Shown in pieces: positions 23,377 through 35,339 of a stretch of DNA of 64,000 bases. Location: assembly GCF_003286085.1 (NCBI RefSeq), contig NW_020825312.1, positions 4,774,001 to 4,838,000 on the forward strand, written 5' to 3'. The notes beneath the pieces are model-generated. The model worked only from the letters and a program-made list of their open reading frames with translations, did no database searches and had not been told where the DNA came from. Made by a program: the position numbers and the translations under genes. This DNA is from Drosophila persimilis (lineage: Eukaryota > Arthropoda > Insecta > Diptera > Drosophilidae). Position 1 is the stretch's first letter. Every line of letters starts with the position of its first letter.

Positions 23377-24389
23377 ACTACCGTGGCAAGCCAACATAGC
23401 GGTTGACCATGGAAACCCAACCCACATACACACATATGCACAATGGATGGGCCTCGCATGCATTCCAATTCCATTTCCAATTCTATTCCTAGTCCTATTG
23501 ATCCGCTCTTTTGTCACTGACAGTTATAGATATATGTACGAGTAGGAGTAGGAGTACGAGTATGTATGGGTTGTTTGTGTTGAGCGAGTTTCAAAGAAAC
23601 AGGAAGCATAATCCTACAATAACATTTTTACGCACTGAGCTCCTTTTAAGTAATCTTTACGTATGAAATTTGTTATCAATGGCACTCCATCTAAAGGGAT
23701 TGTCCGTCGTCCGCATGTGGATGTGTTTTTTTAGGCAAAATTGAAATAACACAGCCGATATGCGAGTATTCAACAAATTCCCGATAATATCCCTAGATAA
23801 GGTCCTAGGGAAGGAGTAATTTACCAAGGATTAAGCATTGTTTAGGCATGCAAAATGGCTGCGATTATCTTCGGCATATATGTAGAATCCATAGATAAGT
23901 TTAGAGGAAATATGTTTTGAAAGAAAATAACTACAGCCATAGAGATCATGCGGGGGACCATATTTCATCCATCTGTTGAAGAAAGGATCGCAAAAAGATC
24001 ACAGATCAGTCTGCAATAGCCAAGATTCCAAGACTCAAAGTAGTCTGCTCCCTCTCAACATTCTGCCAATACATCTTCCAACATAGCTATTAAACTATGC
24101 GTATCATTCGATTCTCCCAGCATCCAACAGATTTTTGAACTATAAACGTAAATCATTCTCATATTATAGGGTCAAATAGCATCTTCGCCCACCTGTTGAA
24201 TAAAAATGCACTCCTTAGTGACATTCGACAGTTTAGGTCCTGCGAAAACGACGGAAAACGAAACTATTCACCATATACTTACGTATAGATGTGTATGTAT
24301 GTATACCTATAGATTATTCTCATTTTATTTGTCAATCCGTGATGAGACATCATTGTCCTATCAGATTCCCCTTAGTACTTGCCCGTTGT

Positions 24390-24530
24390 TGTTTCGTGGA
24401 TCTAGCTCTTATGATTCCATGAGACCTAAGCGCTCATCAGGACAGACAGACGCACAAACACACAGTCATTTCTGTATATTTACATGCTCTATGGGTTCAG
24501 AAAAGCTTCCTTTTGGCTTTATAGCTCATG
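24390..24530 (-). mobile_element. DINE-like fragment
   Basis: Reverse complement shows AAAGGAAGCTTTTCTGAACC, GTCTGTCTGTCCTGATGAGC, then GCTTAGGTCTCATGG and AAGAGCTAGATCCA. This is the order seen in the larger elements. Confidence 0.5.
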
Positions 24531-26339
24531 GGTCGAATTGGACATGGAATGAATCCTTGGAATGAAAAAGACCTAGAAACTGACTAGGAGAAATGGGACG
24601 ACACATACAATATTGTGCAAAACAGGGACGCCCAATAATTGTATTCTTGATGAAGAAAAAAGAGATTTAATGGACCAACATAAAGCCTCCTAAATAAGAT
24701 TGGAAACAGTGGAGAACGAAATCGATTTCTTCTTCCCCACTTTACTTACTTCGAAGAACCCAAATAATAATGTTAATAGAGAAATATAGGAACATACCAA
24801 TTTATGGATAGCGCTTACTGCTCAATCATAGAGGAAATCGACCACCAAAAAAAAAAGGACAAGAGATGCAACAAATTGACACTTTGATGGGGATATAGAT
24901 ACACGCAGCTATAGATTCGAAAGACAAAACATTTAAAAAAGAACAACAGCCATCCAGGGCAGCATGGGTATACATGCAGTTAGACATATGTATATATATA
25001 TATATGGATATGGTTAAAAGAAAAGTCATGCAAAATACAAACAATAGGGCCAGAGAATCCCCCTAAGGCGGTCGCATTGTTTGGCCCGCTTTTGAAAATA
25101 TTTGTAAACACGTTTTTGGGAAATTGGCCGTGTTTGCCAGGACTGTTCATTGTTGGGCCGGAGGAAGGTTGGAGGAAGGTTTGGCCAACATCACAGTGCC
25201 CAGTGAGACGTCATGGAGTTTCACGTGTTGTCACCAGCCACCAACCGCCAGGCTTATTAATAGCCCCGACAACAGAGCTGAATGCTGACTGCCTGGATGC
25301 TCAGCCCCTGCAGTAGAAACTGTTGAAACGTGATCTGGGCTCGGATGGGACCCAGGCGGGGGTAAGGGTAATCCGCTGTCTCGACTCTGGGTAGGGCAGG
25401 GCAGGGTAGGGCTCTGTGTCTAGCGTCTGATCCCGGGACACCGACACCGACAGAGACACAGATACTGACGCACAAAAGTGTGCCTTTTAACGAGCTCTAA
25501 TTTGGTGCTGGACCATTTCGAATAGACAGCGAGAGGGAGCGAACGGCGAGCAGAAAAAAAGGTTTCTATTCTTCACAACTTATTTCCAAAGAATAACAAG
25601 AAATAATGATCGGTTGTCTACTCGACCGAATCCCAATCCAAATGCGAATCCAGGACTCAGCCACAGCCCAGAGCCATGTTTACACAATGCCAGTCAAACA
25701 AAGTTCTATTTGTTCCATTTTGCGTGTCTCCCCTCCCCTTCCCTCCCCTCCTCTCCTCTGCGACAGACAGATCCCTAACGTGATAATCTTTTAAATTGCT
25801 CAAATTTTCCCTGTGACTCGACCTATTGCTCTCTCTCTACTCTATTATTTCGTATTTCGCTTTTGGGAAATTGGAAAATGAGATCTTGTCGCTTATGTTA
25901 TTTGGTATTTTGACAAAACAAAGAGCAAATTTGAAGCATTTTATGTCTGATGTGTGTTTTGTGTGCTACCTCGAGTTGTTGGCCAGAAATGCGCGGCTTG
26001 CCAGGCCACGGCCTTTGTCCTCGCATGTCTACTGTTCTGCAAGAGAAACGATTCTCCTTTGCTCGCATCTTAAGAGAACGATTTCGTTCAGCGTAGCGTA
26101 ATCTTTAGGCTGATTTCATGTTCATATGAGGTTTACAGGGGCTTTTGTTTGCTACAATAGCCATTTAGGTGGGTGCTCGACAAGGATTGATTCCATATTT
26201 CAATCCTAACGAGAGACAATAAAGACATTGGCCTCGGACATTGAAGCTTTTACCCTCTGCAACTATTGTGATCCGATTTCGATCCTTCTTATCTTAGCAA
26301 TACCGTATGATATAGTCATCAAAAAAATACTTGCACAAA

Positions 26340-26610
26340 TATATGCAAATATACTCGGATCTGATGGGATTTATTTGGATGTGTGTAACGTCCATATATA
26401 TCCAAACATATATATTCTTTATCAGCAACAATTCGCCGAGTCGATATAGCTATGTCCGTTTGTCCGCCCGTCCGTTCTGATGAGAGCCTAGACCTCGAAG
26501 ACTAAAGGAACTAAATAGATCACATTTTGTATCCAACCTGTGATATCATACCATGAAGTGAAGATGTGAGAAAACCGAAAGGGAAGAAGCGTAGACAATG
26601 CCCATATAGG
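26340..26610 (+). mobile_element. DINE-like fragment at the 3' side of uridine phosphorylase copy B
   Basis: GGATGTGTGTAACGTCCATA, TATATATTCTTTATCAGCAA, CGAGTCGATATAGCTATGTC and a GTCCGTTTGTCCGCCCGTCC tract, then CTAGACCTCGAAGACTAAAG and a GTGAGAAAACCGAAAGGG block. It runs up to AATGCCCATATAGG, where the phosphorylase unit starts. Confidence 0.65.
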
Positions 26611-26711
26611 TTTTGTTTTTATTTTGGCAGAGAACTCAGAACTTGGATGTGCCATAGATAGCCTCGGGATTGCCAGAGAAAGTATGTAAATAAATAATCC
26701 TTCGCCGCAAT

Positions 26712-28004
26712 TCAGATCTCCGATTCTCCTCCCACGCAGCGGGCAGGAACGTCTTTCACTTTTTTGGCTTCGTTGACTTCGTCCAGGAGTACTTTGCGAA
26801 TGTATCGCGACACGAGCTCCTGAGGGCGCTTCTCCCACACACTAAGGGATTTCGGACATGCACGTATCTAATGTGAATCATCAGAGAATTAATTTTGAAT
26901 GGGAGGAGTTGTTGATGTCAGATTCACTTACCTGATCACCGTTCATACGATCGATGACGCTAACGCAGACGACGGCAGAGCGTATATTGGCCCGCTTTGT
27001 GAGAGCGGCAAAGGCGGTACTCTCCATATCGAAATTGACCACTCCGTTACCCTTCAGGCCGAGAAGATAGGCGGTCTTCGAGTGACTCGTGTAGTCGCAG
27101 AAGGCACCATCGAGGCGCGACTGGCCTTCATAGAAGTCGTCGGCGCAAATGGTCTTACCAACAACTGTCTCAAAGTCAACTTCGCAAGGATTCGCCAGTG
27201 ATTGGAGTTCTTGGGCCAAACACTGGTCTAGTTTGCTGCAATGCTGCACGATTTTGCCCTGAACGATTACCTCATAACAGGGATTGAGCTTGCAGTCCAG
27301 TGCCTCCGAGCTGATGACCACGGTTCCGGGCTCTATTCCGATGCCGCCGCAGGTCCCAATTCTGATGAAGACGGGATTCTGACACTTTGCATAGTGCATC
27401 ATCTTGATGAGCTCATGGAGCAGTATAGATATCGACGGACACCCCATGCCATGACTGACACACAGCACTGGGCCCACTTTGTAGAGCGCAAAGCGATGAC
27501 CATCGGCCATATTCCTAAGTGTAGTGACCGGGCTCAGCTTCAGACGGAGGTCCTTCATAATCCTGTAAGCAAATCTCTCCATACGTCCAGGCGTACCACC
27601 CATGCAAACAAACTACGGATTCAGAGCACTCCACCGAAATGACCACCGAAGGATCACTTTGTCATTATTCGACTTACCCGCACATCGCCAAAGACCTTGG
27701 GGAAGTTCGTCGTGGCCGTGTCCATGCCCAGATGATAGAGAAAGTCAGGCTTGAAGCAAGGCAGGCAGGGATTGAGACCCTTTAGAGTGCTCTGATTTGG
27801 CGGCTTTTTGCACCCCATCTTCATGTGCCTGACCAGCCGCCCAAGCTGCTTGCCCTGTGACCTCACCGATTCTGTGGGATCTAACTGCTCGCTTACAGTG
27901 CTTATTGTGATTGTATTAGTAGTGCGGTACTTGCCCTTCAACTGGCAAACGTCGCGGGTCAAGTCGCATGGCATTGCGCCTGCAGTGTTGCACTTTGCTG
28001 CCAT
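26712..28004 (-). CDS. Uridine phosphorylase, copy B
   Basis: Exons 28004-27678, 27612-26932 and 26867-26712 (minus), phase 0 throughout, 387 residues. Exon sizes 1 and 2 and intron 2 positions are identical to copy A. All catalytic motifs are intact (RIGTCGGIG, YEGQSRLDG, DMESTAF). Differences from copy A are scattered replacements (for example DRIKGDQ to DRMNGDQ, EAIIGK to ETVVGK) plus a four-residue gain in the tail (LLDEVNEAKKVKD). Both copies therefore look functional. Sequence identity extends about 120-150 bp upstream of the ATG and about 100 bp beyond the stop, then ends in DINE-like DNA. Confidence 0.9.
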
Positions 28005-28249
28005 TTTTATTTTCAAATATACAATTTATTGCTATATTTCCACAAATGAATTTTGAATAAACCAAATCGTATTACGTACTTCAATACTTACTATTACTGA
28101 CTCGTCAGCAAAATACTAACTTGTTTTTGGTAACGTAAGGGAGAGACGTTGAGATGTAGCGTAAAAATGGAAACAAATAAAATCGCGATTATTCATAATA
28201 TTAAATATGTATATATGTACTGACTGGGTGCAGCTATAGAAGTAGTAGT

Positions 28250-30535
28250 GCTGCGGCTCTCAGCGTTCTTGCTCATTTTTTGAGTGTCGTTGAACTACTT
28301 TTTTATCAAAATATCGATGTCCAAGCCTGAGTCCATTATGACATAGATGGATCCCTTAAGATTGTATTTTATTATTACCATCGATAAGAAATCAAAAAGG
28401 GAACAATTAAATAGGATTCAGCAACGGCATCTCTTTGTTATTCCCAAAGTCCCGAGTCACTTCCTATCGATCGCCCGGCTCATTAGTAAATTGTTCGACT
28501 AAGAGGCTTGTTCGGAAAGATGCTCGTAAGTATACATGCTCAACACATCAAATGATGTTTTAGGACTCACTAGAAAACACTTTTTCAGCGGAACACAGGG
28601 AGAAGTATAGAGAGGAGTTTTGGCTCCGCCCTTCTATCCCTTAGCCAAGATAGTCAGGATCCAAGGGCCACCAAAGTCAGAGGGAAAACAGTGTTAACAA
28701 TTTACACCAAAAAGTCTCCCATCAATCTTTTAACAATATCGGTTGTAGATGATTGTTGGGTTGCACTCCCAAAACGCCCCAGAAAAAATGCCCAACATTT
28801 TACCCGTACCCGGGCACAATGTACCAGAACGCCCCCGAAAAGCAAGAGGACCGCAGAGAAAAGATTCGAAAATCCAAAATCAATAAAATGCATCGCCACA
28901 GGGGACACAAGCAGGTCGGGGAAGGTCAGGGAAAGGGGCAGTGGCAGGGCCAGCACAGAGAAGTAAAAAAGAAACAAGAAAATAAATTAAACAAAGGAGA
29001 CCCTTGCACACGTGTTCACAAAGGAAATTGACCGCCAGAACGATCGATGGAAATTATGCCGAAAATGTTCCACAGAAAGTCGGTTAAAATTTGTATCTCT
29101 CTTTTTTTAACGATGCCTGGAAGATGGACCGCTGATTGGCCGCCATCGAGTGGCTTTCGAATGGTTACGATTTTTACAAATAGGTGTCTATGATATTTCA
29201 CAAATTGTCGAGACTCGATATGGAAATCCATTAGTCTCAATTGAGTATGGATCGTAAATAATTATCTTTAGGGCTCAAGCACTTGAGACTCCACAAAGCG
29301 ACTTTTAGGCGGCGCAGGGATCTAGTTTCAACGAGGACCCACTGGGGTCCTGACTCTGGCTCCGGCTCCGGCCTTGAGTCCTCGTCCGGAACGCTGTTAT
29401 ATTTGACAACACGAATTTCATCTGGTATTTTGCGGCGTTGTGTTTCTGAGTCTGTGTGTGTTTAATTGTCAAGTGCAGTATCTGACACGACTCCTGAAAT
29501 TTAATGCCTCGACATGCAAGACGATCTCGTGTTCGAAAATGCATTTCGTCCGACACTCCACTATCGCTGATGTCCCTCCCTTAAAGATCTGCTCCTTGCG
29601 AGTCGTTTCAAGTGCCGCATCGGGAGAGGAGGCGCAAGTGTTTACCATGCCACAATAATCTCTACTAATCAGCCATGAAAACTAGCCGAATGGGATATGT
29701 TATCCGTCTCTGTAAAACGATATTTCTGATGCTTGAATTGAGCTCAACCGAAACCAAACTAACCAAACAAATGTGTGCGAGTGCATTATCTTCCATTTGG
29801 TATCTGGGGGTTGGGGTTGGCTCTGGGGCTGGGGCTGGGGCTGGGTTTGAGTGGTTCCTACTCCTCCTGCTCCATCTGGTAAATGATAAATAACGATGGC
29901 TAAACTGTTGACTGAGGCAGGCCGAATTTTCGACAAGATTCTGCGCACTCCTTTGATTACCTCGTGCCTGTATCCTTGTATCTCTAGTAATTGAAGTGGC
30001 ACGCCATTTAAAATTATCAACAACCCAAAATTGTCTGCTTAGGTGACAGTTCCGTCGATCAGGTTTATTGGAAGGTACAGGTAACACTTTGGTTTTGGCT
30101 GGGTACAGGTAGGAATCTGCAAGGCGTCTACAGTCGTTAGGAGGACAATGAACGACAGGACGCCGGCGCCAGGAAAATTATCCACTGTCTGGCTCTCTTT
30201 TTTTTGTCATTTTCCCTGACATTCTTAGAACCAGCACAACCTGACCCGAATCTATATAAATTTATCTTTGACCCATAGAGCGCGATTTTTCACACTTGAC
30301 AGAAAGCAGAACAGCCACGGCACGACAAAAGTTAATGTCAACCATTTTTTGGAGTTGGCAATCGGCAAAGGACTGTACAGCCAAATATTACAAATACACC
30401 CATACCAAATCCTATGAATTCAGAGCACACGCTTTTAGCAAATAATAAAAAACCTACAAAATCTTATACGAAATCACCCAAAAAAAGAAGGCTTATACCT
30501 ATGTCTACCAAAGAATGTTTGTTATATGAAGGATA
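28250..30535. other. Intergenic DNA between uridine phosphorylase B and the LINE fragment
   Basis: No gene recognised. Includes the inverted short form of the CACGTG-flank motif at 28999-29014, a GGGTTGGGGTTGG / GGGGCTGGGGCTGGGGCTGG tract at 29807-29850, and a purine-rich region at 28830-28990. Confidence 0.45.
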
Positions 30536-30537
30536 AA

Positions 30538-31190
30538 CCCTATTTGGTGGTTCCCTTGATAGCATAACCCTGGTGGATGATCTGGGTGTTATGTTAGAGC
30601 CAAAGATAAAGTTTTCCGAACACATTTCTATCATGGTAAATAAGGCCATGGGCGTGCTTGGGTTTATAAAGAGTTGGTCAAAGGAATTTGAAGACCCCTA
30701 TATAACAAAGACTCTCTATACATCGCTTGTTCGTCCGATCTTAGAATACGGCTCCTGTGTATGGTGCCCTCAGTACAAATTACACCAGGACCATATAGAA
30801 TCAGTACAGAAAAACTTTTTACTCTTTGCTCTGCGGGGCCTTAACTGGGATGAAGGTGTGAGACTCCCATCTTACTCTAGTAGACTGCTATTAGTAAACC
30901 TCCCATCCTTAGTTAAACGTAGAAAAATGCTTGGTGTGACTTTTATGGACAGCTTGATCAGGGGTGACATAGACAGCCCCGATCTGTTGAGCCGCATAAA
31001 CTTCACGATTCCTATTAGACTTACTAGAAATTGTATACCGTTGTTCCTTCCACTTTGTAGATCGAATTATTCCTTGCATGAACCGTTTAGGGTTTTATGC
31101 TCCGCTAATTCCCTCTACCATATTATATCCACCGCTAATTCTCTTCCTCTTATTAAATCACTAATCCTTACACACCTTTCTAGTAATTAG
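30538..31190 (+). mobile_element. 5'-truncated non-LTR retrotransposon, C-terminal reverse transcriptase part
   Basis: An open frame of about 217 codons ends at TAG 31188-31190. It reads LVDDLGVMLEPKIKFSEHIS, then KTLYTSLVRPILEYGSCVWC, HIESVQKNFLLFALRGLNW and LPSYSSRLLLVNLPSLVKRR. This is the conserved thumb/C-terminal region of jockey/I/LOA-type LINE reverse transcriptases. The palm with the catalytic YADD is missing, as in a 5'-truncated insertion, and a stop lies just upstream. I cannot fix the clade. Confidence 0.75.
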
Positions 31191-31224
31191 TAATTGTAGT
31201 GGTATTGTATTCGCCTCTTGCTAG

Positions 31225-31360
31225 ATGCAGTCATTGCATGTCAACGTCCAGAATATAATACATATATTTAGTACATTTATACAAGTTAAAGTCGATATAA
31301 ACAGGCAAAAGTTGGACAGACGGACATGGCTGTATCGACTATCTGAGATGTCGAGTTATC
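31225..31360 (-). mobile_element. Possible DINE-like fragment
   Basis: Contains GGACAGACGGACATGGCTGT followed by ATCGAC (reverse of the GTCGATA..CCATGTCCGTC core) and CAACGTCCAGAATATAATAC. It is short and degraded. Confidence 0.35.
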
Positions 31361-33398
31361 AGCTTGAAGGAAACATCGGGTCCTTCCTATCTCCCTTATG
31401 TTTCGCAACTCTATTCTTAAACACTTTTCATCCATAATTTGAATTCACCATTAAACAAAATTCTTTTTAAAACGGAGAAACCTAAGCTCAGATCATATAC
31501 GATTTATACGATTTTCGAAACATTTACATTTCGGGTTTCATTTTCTTTGGTTTCTTTGGGTGCAATTTGAAACCAAACTCTTACCATTTGATGTATCCCT
31601 TTTCTAATTTATCTAAGCCATAATATAACCTTTTCTGATGTCAGGAAAAAAAATCGATGGTGGACAATGGCATCTATAATCCCCTCTTTCCGGAAGGTCA
31701 CAATTACGCTGGATTGGAGTGGAATTGGACGTCCACAGTCACGACCATTGTGCATACCCTTCCCCCGTCAGGATTGTATATTGTTGCATTTTTTGTTGAA
31801 AAGGGCCCATCGCGTTGCACACGTGCAAGGGTCAAACGCACACAGCATCGGCAGGTAAAAAGCAAGAGAAAGGAACACAATAAGAAACCCCAAACACATC
31901 AAAAATGGAAGATAAAAGAGGATTAAACGAGACGAACCCTAAACTGACCCAAAACTAATGCACCTCACCCTCACGGAGGCCACGCAAACGGTCGTCGACG
32001 TCGTCAACATCCATGAAAAAGCAATCATCATCATGGAGATCGTTGAGATGGTCTGATGATGTCTGCAGATAACGCAGTAGCAGCACTGAGCTCCTTGGCA
32101 AATAAGAGACCTAATTTCTATAGAATGGAGCAGACCCAGACCGACCCAGCAATCTAGCCGGTTGAACATGTCGAGACATGTCGGGGTTTTGCCAGGACCA
32201 AGAACTGCTGCACGTGCACGAGCACTAAGACTGTGGGATCGGCATTGCCTTCTTTCTGGCTTCGATTCTTGTTTTCGAATTTATTAATAAAATATACCAA
32301 ATAACAAGACCAGACTGTGGGCTGGATTAACCAGATGCATCTACATCAAAAGGAATCTTGGGTCTCTACTTGCATTACTTCCAAAAAAAAGGACAGTTAA
32401 AAAGAATCTCCATTAATTGGATTCACAATCTATTTGCTCGACTTTTTATTTTAGTGGCAATGAGGTCAAAGGGATTGCATTGGTAATTATTATTATAATA
32501 CTATATTTTATATTAAATAATTTTAAAAAATGTTGCAATATTTTTCTACAGTAAAATTGCATAACATAGCTAATTTTTCCAATTAATACAAAAACATATA
32601 TAAATACACGCAAATTTAATAATTTAACTATAAATATACAAATATATGTATTGTATTACCAATTACACTTCGTATTTCTCTTATCCATAGCCAGTGGTAT
32701 TTTTAGTTAATATATTGTTTATCTGGTAATAAGGCCAGCGACAGCCATACAAGTGTTTGCTCCAGATTAGCCTCCACTCCGCTGCACAATAACCGATATT
32801 GATATGCATATTATTTTCAGCCCCAATCAAAAAAATGCAAATTTTTTGGTAAGTCAATACGGGAACCCGTACAGAGAGATGCTTCGCTTTTTTAGAGGCA
32901 AATAGATTCAAAGAAGGCTCGATTAAAGACGCTCTCACTTAATGATCATCGGGATACCCAGATAGGGATTTGACCGTTACAGGAAACTACACATTTTTGG
33001 CCGTTACAAAAATAAGAAAGTAACCTTCAGGGGGTGGGGAAAAGAGGGTAGGAAAAGGGAAAAAAACAATTAGGAAGACGACTCATACGGAGTGCCGACG
33101 AAATTCCAGTAAACCAAAACCGAACGCACAGTGCGATCCCAAGATAGAAGATATCGCTCTACGTGCTTCTGCCGCGTCGTAAATTTTTCACGCATCAACA
33201 GAGCAGGTCCCTGAACCGGGAAAGAACAACAATGACAAACAAATACGATCGGAAGGAGCCGAAAAGGACCTGCTAAGATTTCCCGAAATGCGGCATTAAT
33301 GCATATTGACTAACCTTGAGTGCGACCATCACCAATCCCATCCACTGCACTGCACTGCCAAGTACCCGAAACCGAAAAAAAAACGTTACTTTTCCAAA
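31361..33398. other. Intergenic DNA upstream of Tom
   Basis: No gene recognised. Holds one of the two identical 19-bp motifs (31815-31833) and a very AT-rich tract around 32470-32660. Confidence 0.5.
31815..31833 (+). promoter_or_regulatory. 19-bp motif with CACGTG core, copy 1
   Basis: TTGCACACGTGCAAGGGTC occurs here and, identically, at 36828-36846 just upstream of Brd. An inverted 11-bp part (GACCCTTGCAC) lies at 28999-29009. See findings. Confidence 0.45.
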
Positions 33399-33450
33399 CG
33401 GACCGAAGGACCGAAGGACAGAAGGACTGAAGGACCGACGGACAGAAAGG
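33399..33450 (+). repeat. Octamer minisatellite
   Basis: About six imperfect GGACNGAA units in tandem (GGACCGAAGGACCGAAGGAC and following). Confidence 0.7.
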
Positions 33451-33747
33451 GAGATTTCTGGGCTGCCTCAATGAAATAAAAGACAAGTCCCTTGTCTGCT
33501 CGGGTATTTCCAGCAGAGAGATTGTATCTCGACTACGAAAACTATTGTTTGTCCATATCCTCCTCCTCTGTCTTTTGGGACAGTGTGTCGAATTTTAAAA
33601 TCTCTCCCGGCTCACACACTTGGAATTTTTCGAACAAGTTCAGACTTGTCCGCTCTTGGAATTTTTCGTTTGCGATTTGATATTTCTTTTTATTCTGATC
33701 CTCAGCAGGTAGTGATCCGTTGAGCGAGGGAGAGCCAGAAATATACA

Positions 33748-33768
33748 GAGAGAGAGAGAGAGAGAAAG
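33748..33768. repeat. GA microsatellite
   Basis: A run of GA dinucleotides between Tom and the octamer repeat. GAGA-rich tracts are possible GAGA-factor sites. Confidence 0.55.
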
Positions 33769-34263
33769 TGAGATGAATGGAGCGAAAGAGTCAGATCAGG
33801 GAGACAACAACAAATCCTCATAATGATGGAAAAAAACCCTCTCGAAACGCTGATACCCAGCAAAAATTGAATATGAAAGGTTATACTTTTTTTATATAGA
33901 GCTACAGATTTGAGATTCCGAGATTTTGTTCAAAATATCTATATAAAATATCCTTATAGTCAGTAAGTCGTGATATTTGTCTATCAAATCCCTCCCACAC
34001 TTTTTAATCCACACTGAAAGTCCTCTCCTTCGGTGTCCGATCTAGAGATATTTAAATTTATTTATAACTATTATTAAAATGCGAATCTCCCTAAATCCCG
34101 ATAAAACACACGAGATTTACGTTCAACCGATAGCAAAGGGATTTGCAGGTCATGCCACCCTGTATATGGTACGATGCTGAAATTGCACAACTGCCGAATA
34201 CACCCTCCCATCTCAAGGGTCATCCATCTCTAGTGAGAGCGACTCTCTCTTGCGTTGAGCAAC

Positions 34264-34270
34264 CACCTGC
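34264..34270 (-). promoter_or_regulatory. Proneural E-box upstream of Tom
   Basis: GCAGGTG on the minus strand (plus CACCTGC) fits the RCAGSTG consensus bound by Achaete/Scute-Daughterless. It lies about 125 bp upstream of the Tom TATA box. Confidence 0.5.
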
Positions 34271-34392
34271 CTGCAGGCGGTCATCCCATTGGCTGCACCA
34301 CGGGATCGTGAAAGAGGCAGAGAGCCGAGGGAGAGTCGACGACGACGACCCAAGCCCCGACCCCCGACTGAGCGGAGGCCGAGAGCGGAGCG

Positions 34393-34400
34393 TATAAAAG
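34393..34400 (+). promoter_or_regulatory. TATA box of Tom
   Basis: TATAAAAG, 109 bp before the ATG. A start site around 34424-34430 would leave an ~80-nt leader. Confidence 0.7.
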
Positions 34401-34508
34401 GAGCGGCCCAAGACCTGGGTTGGCATAACAGTCCCGACCTCCCAGCCGAGTGCAACCAACTCAAGAAATTTTTTTTATTGTTTTTTAACAAATCTCCAAC
34501 ACAACACA

Positions 34509-34982
34509 ATGTCTTTCATCACACGGGAATACAAGTTTGAGAGCAGCATGGTGCAGCAGAAATCAGATCAGCACACGATGGCCATGCGGAGTCTGAAGAA
34601 ACTCGTCAAACCACTGCTGCGGCTAGTGAAGAAAAAGCAGCTACTGCGGAAGACTCTGGCTGAGATCCAGAACCAGAACGACATCAACGCCTCGCTGGAG
34701 GACATGCGCAAAGATCCCGCCGTCAGCTGCGACAACATGGCCAACGAGCAACTGGAGCAGCGCCTCTACAACGATCTGAAGCAGTGCCCCAGCAACGTGG
34801 CAATGATCGTGCAGCAGGGTCAGCAGCAACACGTCGTCCCCGTCCAGCCCGAGCAGACCTTCATCCCGGTCCACTTTGCCCGCACCAGCAGCGGCACCTT
34901 CTTCTGGACCACTGCCGAGGGTGCCCGCCAGCACCAGGAGCAACAGTTGCGCCAGCAGTTCGATCGCTGGGTTCAGGCCTAG
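34509..34982 (+). CDS. Tom: Twin of m4 (Tom), Bearded-family Neuralized inhibitor
   Basis: Intronless, 157 residues. Basic amphipathic region at 28-48 (SLKKLVKPLLRLVKKKQLL). NMANEQLEQRL at 76-86 contains the Neuralized-binding NxxN. The C-terminal block IPVHFARTSSGTFFWTT is at 119-135, and it ends with DRWVQA. This is the long (m4-like) class of Bearded proteins, which block Neuralized-driven Delta internalisation. Its length and position beside Brd and the second long member favour Tom here and Ocho at 39390. A Gln-rich segment (102-107, 141-150) separates the conserved blocks. Promoter: TATA box and a proneural E-box. The 3' UTR carries one Brd, one K and two GY boxes. Confidence 0.9.
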   Translation: MSFITREYKFESSMVQQKSDQHTMAMRSLKKLVKPLLRLVKKKQLLRKTLAEIQNQNDINASLEDMRKDPAVSCDNMANEQLEQRLYNDLKQCPSNVAMIVQQGQQQHVVPVQPEQTFIPVHFARTSSGTFFWTTAEGARQHQEQQLRQQFDRWVQA

Positions 34983-35032
34983 GAATCCCACTGGAATCCT
35001 CTGGCAAAGGAGACCCTATCCAATTGGACGGC

Positions 35033-35328
35033 AGCTTTAAATGCAAGTGTCCCATTCCCGTCCATTGCACGGATGGGAAATGGCCCAGCTTCGCAGGATC
35101 GTAATCTCAGGGTGATATTAGGTATAGATTGGATTCTTTGGTTCCTCCCAAGGAAATGCAACTCTAATTGATATTCAATTATTATCACAATCAATTGTAA
35201 CTATATAAATACTTGTGATGTCTTGTGTCTTATTAGAATTAGGGTTTAGTCTTAGGAAAATCATTGTCTTCCATGTTTGTTTGTTAGGGTCATAGTATAA
35301 GTACCTAGGCTAATAATCTTTGTCTTCC
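35033..35328 (+). promoter_or_regulatory. Tom 3' UTR boxes: Brd, K and two GY
   Basis: AGCTTTA (Brd box) at 35033-35039, TGTGAT (K box) at 35214-35219, GTCTTCC (GY box) at 35266-35272 and 35322-35328. These pair with the seeds of miR-4/79, miR-2/11 and miR-7 families respectively. The first GY box sits in ATTGTCTTCCATGTTTGTTT, a context also found in the Bob 3' UTRs. Confidence 0.75.
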
Positions 35329-35339
35329 ATGTAAAACCT

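Larger units (their letters stand above)
22478..26225. other. Gene-free intergenic DNA with simple repeats
   Basis: No gene recognised. Simple-sequence tracts include AACCCA-type repeats at 23338-23376 and TA repeats near 24990-25005. Confidence 0.5.

Noticed and set aside
23147..23545. 132-codon plus-strand frame with NPNPNPNPNPT
   Set aside because: The repeat comes from the AACCCN simple tract. Frames on the other strand are equally open.
28691..29031. Overlapping frames rich in Lys and Arg
   Set aside because: Purine-rich low-complexity DNA; no conserved domain and no ATG context.
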